The notes under the pieces: model-generated
What the model saw: the letters and a program-made list of their open reading frames with translations, nothing else
What the model was told of the DNA's origin: nothing
Database searches by the model: none
Made by a program: the position numbers and the translations under genes
Shown: positions 56,818 through 64,000 of the stretch, one piece after another
Position numbering within the stretch: position 1 is the stretch's first letter
How the letters are laid out: every line of letters begins with the position of its first letter
NCBI GenBank assembly: GCA_019925095.2
Contig: CM034394.1
Coordinates: 7,390,272-7,454,271 of the forward strand
Direction of reading: 5' to 3'
Source: Dendrolimus kikuchii
Lineage: Eukaryota; Arthropoda; Insecta; Lepidoptera; Lasiocampidae
DNA: 64,000 bases

Positions 56818-56870
56818 TTAGTACACAACTCAAGGATATTATTTATGGTGGCATACTCTAGATCAGGATT
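56818..56870 (-). repeat. Family S scrap
   Basis: CACAACTCAAGG and GGTGGCATACTCTAGATCAGG match the SINE middle. Confidence 0.55.
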
Positions 56871-57443
56871 GGAAGACATGCTTCCTGGATAATCCTTGCA
56901 AAGTTCAGAAGATATTATCACAGCTATTGTCTACTTCACGTTGTTGTTATATGTTATAATGAAATGTTTTTTTCAGAATGTATTCTATCTGCATATCCAT
57001 TGTCAATTTAGATAATCGTAATTTCGCGTGATCACTAGCAATATTTATAGTGGAGCCTCCATATTTCCTTGTACAATTATTTTTGCTTTTGTTTTCTTCT
57101 ATCATTCTAGAATTTACCATTTTGTGGAAGTATAATTAACATTTCAGAAACGCTTTTATGTATTAATTTAATTTAAGGTAAAAGTTTTAAAATATTTTTT
57201 TATATCTTAAAAGCAAATTATTTGTTAATTTATTCACGTGAGAATATTATCTTTTACTGGAGTTGCTAAATACCATGTCTTAATCATAAATTTATCATGA
57301 TTTGTTATGATAGAAATGATTTTAATTACTGTTTAAACTGTGATTAATAATATTATTTGAATGATTATAGAAGTGACTGCATAATTAACAACGCTCGTAC
57401 AAATTCTCAGTATCTTAGTTGGTTTGATTGTCAAGTACCGTAT
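56871..57443. other. AT-rich, no gene
   Basis: No supported feature. Confidence 0.45.
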
Positions 57444-57969
57444 TGTTACGAGTTTAGCGGGACTCGAATTATAATGCCGTTAGAATTAATATAGAGTTTA
57501 TTAGAACTATACAAACACGTATAAAATTACCGCGCTTAAAACCGTTAAAACGTAGTTTTATTAAGTATACAAGTCGCGAACACTTAAGAAAATATGACGT
57601 ATAACACAGGTAAATATATAACCAGAAGGTCGTAATTCAATAAAACGTCACTATTAGATTCCCGAATATACACATGTCACGCCCGTATTGTAGCCGTAGC
57701 TCAACTGCCTCCTCACTCCATCAGGCCGTCGTTTTATACTTCACAAATGCAAAAGAATTCGTAACACCCGGTTAATGATGCTAACGAGCGAGTATAATAG
57801 GACAATAGGCTATTCTCCACAATAATTAGAAACGTATGCCAATAAATAAGTGAACAAAAGAAGACGATCATAAAAGGATTACAAAAAGTTCAAATGCCGA
57901 CAGGTAATAAAATGTGCTTCTACAGATCCGTACGTGGAATTTGTCTTTATCGGCGCCAAGGTTGTAACA
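57444..57969 (-). repeat. Diverged LTR, solo, with nested insertion
   Basis: On the minus strand it begins TGTTACAACCTTGGCGCC and ends ACTCGTAACA. It follows the 9.2-kb LTR at its beginning (GCCGATAAAGACAAATTCC, CACATTTTATTACC) and in its last third (ACCTGTGTTATACGTGTTTG, TAGTTCTAATAAACTCTATA), but the middle is different. Flanks GTAT and CTAT differ by one base. It carries a 61-bp insertion (57536-57596) with an 8-bp duplication. No coding region is attached. Confidence 0.8.
57536..57596 (+). mobile_element. 61-bp insertion of repeat family T in an LTR
   Basis: GCGCTTAAAACCGTTAAAAC to AAGTCGCGAACACTTAAG, flanked by exact ACGTATAA copies (57528-57535 and 57597-57604). The uninterrupted LTR at 9243 reads TTATACGTG here. 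An 8-bp duplication, a fixed 3' end and strong 5' truncation fit target-primed reverse transcription of a LINE tail. Confidence 0.85.
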
Positions 57970-58460
57970 CTATTGTAAAAATATGCATATTAAGTTAGAA
58001 AATTGTCTATGTGGTGTTGGTGTGTACTCGAGTGATTTAAGACGCGAGTTTCCAAAGTGAGTGTTATAACCGTTCAGATATCACGGCATCCATAACAAAC
58101 AATAAAGCTTCTTAAACATTAATGGATTAAAACATGTATATTGTACACGTTACCTTGACTTTTACAGTTACTTCACCGGTAAACTCTGAAACAAACGTCA
58201 AAAGAAGAAAGCTATAAAATAAAACATCGACGTCATAAATTTTGCGAAAATTCAAACATTGTTCAAGGGAGAAGGTGTCACTATTACATGAAGGTAGGTA
58301 GGTAATCGCTATCATCAATGAGAGAAATGGAGACCTCATTATAGCGGCCGATTAACGAGCTACGTAATCACGCATGCGTTCATCTTCTTAAGGAGGAACG
58401 CAGTCATTTTAAACCCTTATTTCTTTTCGTTGTGCATTCCATATGTAAAGGCTGATTTAC
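57970..58460. other. No gene recognised
   Basis: The minus-strand 70-codon frame 58127-58339 has a hydrophobic patch, but no start context or other support. Confidence 0.35.
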
Positions 58461-61260
58461 TTTTTTTTGCCAGGGGAAATCCGTTTTTATTAGAGCTGGA
58501 CCCAGCTGAATAGCCGCAGATGGCTGTTTCAGCGATACCGGACTTTGGGGGCTTCACGACTCCGTGGGAGCGGAGGCGTTCAGCCCGGGAGCAGCACGCT
58601 CGAGGAGGCACCTCCTGTGAGGTTCGACCTCGGCTCGACCGCTGCGGGGGATTGACTCTATATTGGGAATTAGCCGTTAAAGGCTGAAAGAGCTAAGCCA
58701 ACAGGCTGAAATGATTGTTTTTTGGGGACCAATTATCGACTCCGCCGGCGGAGCCGATCCTAGTCTATCATTACTACCGCTTCGCAACGTGTTATAGCTG
58801 GAGGAGAAGAAGCGGCGGAAGAAACTCTCCAGCAACACGCCTATGCTAATCGTGTATGGCTACTTGTGTCTGTATTGAGTGTGTGAGATTGGTGGGGTCT
58901 TACCTTTGTGTAAGAGGATCCGAGCCGGGGGCTCTCCGGCGTCTGTTCTGTCTGCGTCTGTTATGCCAGGCTGATGTTCTGAGCCTCGGGGGGTTCATGA
59001 TCGCGAGGAGACGGGTGATTTTATCGGGCTCGTCAATGAGTACATTGCGAGGGCGACGATTTCTCATGGGAGCGTTCGGTGTGGGTTTATAGTTGACCGT
59101 TTCCGTCACCAGAGGGTTCGGGTGATGGGGGGCAAGGTCAAAGAATCTGCGCGATAGAGTGACTATATAATCTTTGATGGAGGGAAGCTCCAGATCGCGA
59201 TGCAGGTCGGCGAGCCGCATATAGCGCGGGGCGTCGACTGCAGCACGCATAAAATGATTCTGGATTCTTTGCAGTCTCCAGATGTTTGTATCGCTGGCGT
59301 GGCCGAAGACCACACTCGCATAGGTCATGATGGGGCGGATGCAAGTTTTGTATAGAGTCACCTTATTTCTAAGGCTCATCTTACTCTTCTTGCATATCAA
59401 CGGATAGAGTCGGCCTAGGATCCAGTATGCTCTGTTCCCGACCGCTCTGGTGTGCTTGTGGAAGTACAAGCCTCTATCGAGAGTTACACCAAGATATTTG
59501 ACTTCGTTAACCCAGGGGATAACTCCGTCGTATAGCTTGATGGGCATAAGTTGGTTGGTGGGGCGAGTATTGGGTGAGAGAGAGCGACGAAGAACATGAT
59601 GGCTGCACTCTTCTCGGGGTTCACTTCAATCCTCCATCTACGGAACCAGTCGCCTAGTTCCTTGATGGCGGCGTTGAGGTGACTGCAGATTCTGTATCTG
59701 CTGGGGTCGCTAATGAATATGGCGGTGTCATCCGCATATAGGGCTAGCTCGGTATGGGGGTGCCGTGGCATGTCGCTGGTGTACAGCGAGAAAAGTAAGG
59801 GGGAGAGCGCGGAGCCCTGAGGGACTCCCGCTGAGATGGAATGAGAGGAGGATCTAGTGCCCTCCACTCGGAATCTGAATCTACGGTCTTTAAGGAAGTC
59901 CCGTAGAATGAGTATGAGTCGGTCCGGCACACCGAGTTGATACAGCTTGTATATCAGCCCGTTGTGCCAGACCATCGAAAGCTTTGGCGACGTCGAAGAA
60001 TACTGCGCCTGTCGGCCAGAATCTTCGTCCGCCGCGTTGGAAATGGGAGAGGACGTGCTCCGTGATGCGGAGCACTTGCTGTGGACAAGAGTGTCTAGCT
60101 CTAAAGCCAAACTGCTCAGGGGGGATGAGATTATTGCTGAAGGCAAAATCTCTCAGTCTTGTGAGAAGGACTCGCTCATACAGTTTACCCAGCGAGCTGA
60201 GTAGACTGATGGGGCGGTAACTAGAGGGCTTTGAGGCCGGTTTGCCTGGTTTGCGGATACCGATGACCTCCGCTTCTTTCCAGGTCTTTGGAAATTGGCA
60301 ATTATTTATGGCAGCATTGAAGATGCTTACCATAATTAAGATAAGTTGGGCGGGGAGGATTTTTAAAAGTTTATGGCTGATTCCATCATTGCCTGGGGCC
60401 TTGCGGGGCTTTAGGGCTTTGATGAAATCCTGTACTTCCTCAACCGTGATCGGTTCGAGTGTGGTTTCGGCCGGGAGGGAGGACCGATATTCGACCTCGG
60501 CGTCTACCTCCGATAGGTGAGACGGGTCGTTATTGGCGATATTTGGGGAGCATTGGAGCTCGAGACTTTCGGCGAGACATTCGGCCTTTTCATCGTCGTC
60601 AAACGCTTTGGTGTTATCGGGTCTCTCGAGGGGTGGCATGCTCGAGAGTGTTTCTGCTTTCAGAGATCTCGCCAGCTGCCAGTAAGCCTGGTGAGTTGGG
60701 GAGATCTCCTCCAGCAGTCGGTCCCAACGTTGGTTCCTGACCTCCTGGACACGGAGTCTGACCTGGCGTTGGAGTGCCCTGTATTGGGCTTTATTATCTG
60801 GAGAGGGGAAGCTGCCGTAGGCTCTGAATGCTGCCCTCTTTTCCCTCATCAGATCTCTGACGTCGTCCGGGAGTGGCAGTCGGTGGTCCTCGAGAGGTAC
60901 CTGCCGAGTGGACTCCCGCACCACGTTCTGGAGGTGGCTGGTGAGGGCTTCGATGGCAACATCGTTGTCCTGGGCTGAGTTAATCGGGTCCGGGATCCGG
61001 TCCAAGTCCGGGGAGCTTGTCGTTGCGAGCAAGTCCCGGACTTTGGCCCAATCTATGATGGGTTTCGTCGGTGGCGTCGAGTCAGTCGGGGGGCCTAACA
61101 GTACGACCGGCAAGTGGTCGGAATCAATGTCATCCTTTCGATAGAGCGGAACTGAAGGGAGACTCCCTTCAGTAGCGCTATGTCGAGAACGCTCCGTCCT
61201 GCGCCTTATGCCAAGGCTATGGGTAATTGGCAGATTTACTTTGATCCAACTATTCACTTA
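58461..61260 (-). mobile_element. 5'-truncated jockey-like LINE with complete 3' UTR
   Basis: It covers the ORF2 remnant (58900-61260), a ~430-bp GC-rich 3' UTR and an A8 tail (58461-58468 as T). The UTR is shared with the truncated copy at 28447-28820, showing that the family amplified. The 5' end is cut within the endonuclease; no target duplication was found. Confidence 0.88.
58900..61257 (-). pseudogene. Jockey-like LINE ORF2, frameshifted
   Basis: Encodes the end of the endonuclease and most of the reverse transcriptase. In order on the minus strand: SVLDIALLKGVSLQFRSIER, a shift near 61135, then DDIDSDHLPVVLLGPP (endonuclease SDH). The RT follows with KPRKAPGNDGISHKLLK, PSSYRPISLLSSLGKLYERV, EQFGFRARHSCPQQVLRITE and AVFFDVAKAFD. 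A shift near 59975 is followed by YQLGVPDRLILILRDFL, AGVPQGSALSPLLFSLY and ALYADDTAIFI (YADD 59727-59738). After a shift near 59580 come VKYLGVTLDRGLYFHKHTRA and RIMTYASVV-like TCIRPIMTYASVVFGHA, stopping at 58900. Three shifts, but motif residues are conserved, so inactivation may be fairly recent. The plus-strand frames of 78-153 codons are shadows. Confidence 0.9.
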
Positions 61261-61997
61261 GGGAGCGGACTGACTTCAAAACATTTAATCAGGAATATTG
61301 AAGTCGGTGAAACTTGGTAGCGCTGTACTGACTTCAAATTAATTTACATGATGTCATTATAAAGTCAGCACTGGTTTCCTTCGATTTTGAAGTCCGTAGC
61401 TGAGTCAATGTAAAATAACTTTAATGGACAGTCCATATTCCGATAGAAGAAAAATAGGTATAGTACGAGCAAAACTTATATGCGTTCTTGAAGTTCGTAC
61501 ACGTCATTCAAAAATAGAGCTGAGTGGGGAGAGTATATTGCGCTCTCGCTCGGCCGCTATCGCATGCCAACTCTTTTACACAATAAACTGAAACACGATA
61601 AACGTTAAAATTTGACTAACTTCACTGTAAGCGCATTTATGTTTTGCGCTTTCTGTACACCTACTAAATATACGCATTTTTTAAATTGAATTTCGATTGT
61701 GTAGCACTGCGTTGGACTAAAAGCCTTGTTTATGAAAGATTGACATTTCAAATGTATTTCGACGTCGAGATATGGATTAAGTCGAACAGAAAATTACTTT
61801 ACTGGAAAACGCCTCAGGCGTTCTGGCGTGCCTAATATTGGAGGTCTTATTAAAATTTGAATTTCAAACTCGTTCTACTCCTAAAGTTAGAAATAAATGT
61901 AAAATTTACGTAAATGTTATGATTTATATAATTGTTAAGTTTAAATATATATTATGTTCTTAGTGTTCTACGTGAATTTTAAGCTAAAATAATTGAT
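61261..61997. other. Spacer with repeated GACTTCAA motif
   Basis: TGACTTCAAA occurs at about 61270 and 61330, and its reverse TTGAAGTC at about 61299 and 61386, within 130 bp beside the LINE's truncated end. This may be the end of an undescribed repeat. No gene. Confidence 0.35.
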
Positions 61998-62041
61998 AAA
62001 ACATAGTTTTATTACGTATACAAGTCGCGAAAACTTAAGAA
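61998..62041 (+). repeat. Repeat family T scrap
   Basis: ACATAGTTTTATTACG, ACAAGTCGCGAAAACTTAAG; only the last 44 bp of the family. Confidence 0.65.
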
Positions 62042-63149
62042 ACTAAAATAATTAATTTTATTTAGATTGCTTTTTTGAATTTTATGTGGTAGATTTGATA
62101 CCTACAATTATTTTGTAGCGTACTGTATTATCGGGTATATTGTCTACAGGCCCATTTACCTACATACAAATTTAAAAAATAGCTTAATTTACGGAACAAA
62201 ATCGCTCCCTTCTCGTTATTTCCTCTGATATGAGTATCTGGGATCGGACCCAAGGTTGGGTGTTGTATATTACCCACGACACGAGTGTAACATGCTTATC
62301 TTGGAAATTACAATGTGTGTTTTTGTCTGCTAATTTATATATTAATATTTCTAACGTTGAGAAGATGAAACATATAAATATACAAAACTTATTAGATTTA
62401 TTTGGTAGTAAGAATAAAGTAAGCGTAATAAGCTTGTATATTTCATGATAATAATAATATCTTGAAAGGCTCTCGCTTCTTGTCTGGGTGAAGGCTCTGC
62501 AGCCATAACCACCAGTAGCCTGGACGGACCCTAGGCCCCACTGCCGGTGGAGATCAGTATTTTATGAATAAATGTATATATTTTATACGATATTTATAAG
62601 AAAAACTTAAAAGATTTGAAAATAAAATGAATATGTGAATGTGAATATCACAATCGAAAGAGGCAACTTTTACCTCTCGTGGGACACTTACGATAACAAC
62701 CTTACCGACAAAGGTCTCAACAGCGGGAGACGTCATAGCTCTTTATGTCAGTACGAACATACTATGCGTAGCTTCTTCACTTGGTTTGTCGGATCTCAAA
62801 TTTTCAGATTAACCAATACAAAAATATTATTTTTTGTAAAACCTGTTTTACAAAAAATAATATTTTTGGTTTTGATTGTAATATTATTATGGAAATTCTT
62901 TTCTATTTTATGTAAGATGTGACTATGGTGGAGAATTACATATGGAAACGGGCTATTCGATATTTCCTACAGAGTAACAATGCTGCTAGTCTTTAGGGCA
63001 TGCTTCCTTCTGAAAGTAATGTTGTACATAGTTACTTTATACTAAATTTAAACTTTAAGTTAAAAATAATAATAATGCTTATTAAACCCAGACATTTTGA
63101 AACGAATACAAGCGTATAACATTTAACTTAGCTATACTGTATTTTTTCT
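62042..63149. other. AT-rich, no gene; one hairpin
   Basis: A GC-rich scrap at 62465-62560 (GGACGGACCCTAGGCCCC) may be a retroelement end. Predicted frames (62230-62448, 62635-62922) lack motifs; the second runs through the hairpin at 62820-62867. Confidence 0.4.
62820..62867. repeat. Perfect 23-bp hairpin, 2-base loop
   Basis: Arms 62820-62842 and 62845-62867 are exact reverse complements around CT; the sequence is AT-rich. Confidence 0.9.
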
Positions 63150-63310
63150 ATAATTTCTTAAGACTATAACTATAAGTAGAATCGAGCCTAAGTCACCGTC
63201 TTCTATGGGAAAATTGCTCAGCCAGTTAGACTGCAACATCGATCATATATAATGTACTCTGCATTGATCCGTTATTCATGGTAGGCACCAGCCTTCTGCT
63301 CACCTTAAGA
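63150..63310 (+). repeat. Repeat family H, worn copy
   Basis: AAGACTATAACTATAAGTAG, AGTCACCGTCTTCTATGGG and TGGTAGGCACCAGCCTTCTG match 32415-32535 and 50500-50640; the 5' hairpin is degraded. Confidence 0.65.
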
Positions 63311-64000
63311 CTTAAATTTTAAAATTATTTTTATTTTGTCATAAGTTAAAACAAATATCCTTAAATGTATAGTCTCGAATACGCAAGCCTACAGCCTGTT
63401 TGCTGTGCTTCAGCGTTAAAAAAAATCGATCTCACGATATTGGAATTAGAAGTCGTTGCTGGAGTCACTAAGGTGCCACAATTTTAAGTAAATAAATTTA
63501 AATTTTAACTAGATTCTATCCAGCACTTTCATAAGAAAGTAAATTAGTTTTATATTTCCAATGAAGTCAATTTTCAACATGATATTACTTGAGAAAGTTA
63601 GATTAGAACTAATATAATTTAAGTTGATGACAAACGGATGAAAGTCAAATTTCTTGTATGTTCTCTAAGTTAATCTTAGTTACGAGTAATTAGTTTCAAT
63701 CTTTGTAATTTCTAGCATTATAGAATTTGAATGATTTAGAGGACGAAGATCAAGAAAGATAATAGAAAGGAAGGAAAAACACTTATTTAGTAAAAACACA
63801 CACGTCGGGGAATATATTCCAATAATAATTAATTATTGAAAATAGTATATCCGATATATGTTGTGCTTACATTACCGCGCTGCCAATTTCCGTCATCACT
63901 CTCCTGATTGCTGCCGTGAAAGTGGGCGTAATTTAAACGAGGCATAATACAAACTTTCACAAAAACATTTCGAAAAGTTACTTGACAGAAGACACTCATT
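63311..64000. other. AT-rich, no gene
   Basis: Nothing supported to the end of the window. Confidence 0.45.

Noticed and set aside
60242..61144. Plus-strand frames of 78-153 codons in the 60-61 kb region
   Set aside because: They are antisense shadows of the minus-strand LINE ORF, whose motifs are clear.

Overview
This is nuclear DNA from an insect, almost certainly a moth or butterfly. The base composition is AT-rich. There are no bacterial-style operons or ribosome binding sites. The repeats are of kinds I know from lepidopteran genomes: short Helitrons ending CTAG|T, tRNA-derived SINEs, jockey-like, R1-like and RTE-like LINEs, and TGTTAC...GTAACA LTRs. I cannot name the species. I found no complete, confidently functional host gene. 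The long reading frames are LINE polyprotein remnants or products of tandem repeats.

Layout. 1-7 kb: a Helitron copy, an R1-like LINE remnant (2690-3410), a SINE, and a second R1-like 3' end. 7-11 kb: a Helitron 5' end (7363), a solo LTR with a 4-bp target duplication (9243-9719), a possible host exon (10269-10508) and a Helitron 3' end (11070). 11-19 kb: SINEs, LINE tails, a Helitron interrupted by a PIF/Harbinger-like MITE (14634-15179), and a truncated LTR. 19.7-21.5 kb: a complete non-autonomous Helitron carrying about 100 copies of an 8-bp repeat. 22-26 kb: a fold-back element and a tail-to-tail SINE pair, one member of which contains a MITE. 26-36 kb: Helitron pieces, LINE 3' ends, an R1-like remnant and two perfect hairpins. 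36.2-39 kb: a long LINE endonuclease/reverse transcriptase frame with one in-frame stop. 40-45 kb: inverted repeat pairs, a pogo-like MITE and a hAT MITE with target duplication. 46.8-50.5 kb: a 3.7-kb hAT element with an 8-bp target duplication that has swallowed a decayed LINE. 51-58 kb: repeat tails, a decayed coding fragment of unknown family (53636-53878), a possible compact gene (56478-56738) and a second, diverged LTR. 58.4-61.3 kb: a frameshifted jockey-like LINE with its whole 3' UTR. 61.3-64 kb: AT-rich, nearly featureless.

How the pieces relate. The window records successive insertions, several of which can be ordered: MITE into Helitron, MITE into SINE, LINE into hAT into older repeat, and LINE tail into LTR. 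One SINE family shares its last ~70 bp with the 3' end of the LINE inside the hAT element, suggesting that the SINE used that LINE lineage's machinery. I saw no convincing undescribed system. The most unusual objects are the G-rich octamer array inside the Helitron, the LINE-bearing hAT element, and the two small unassigned coding candidates.
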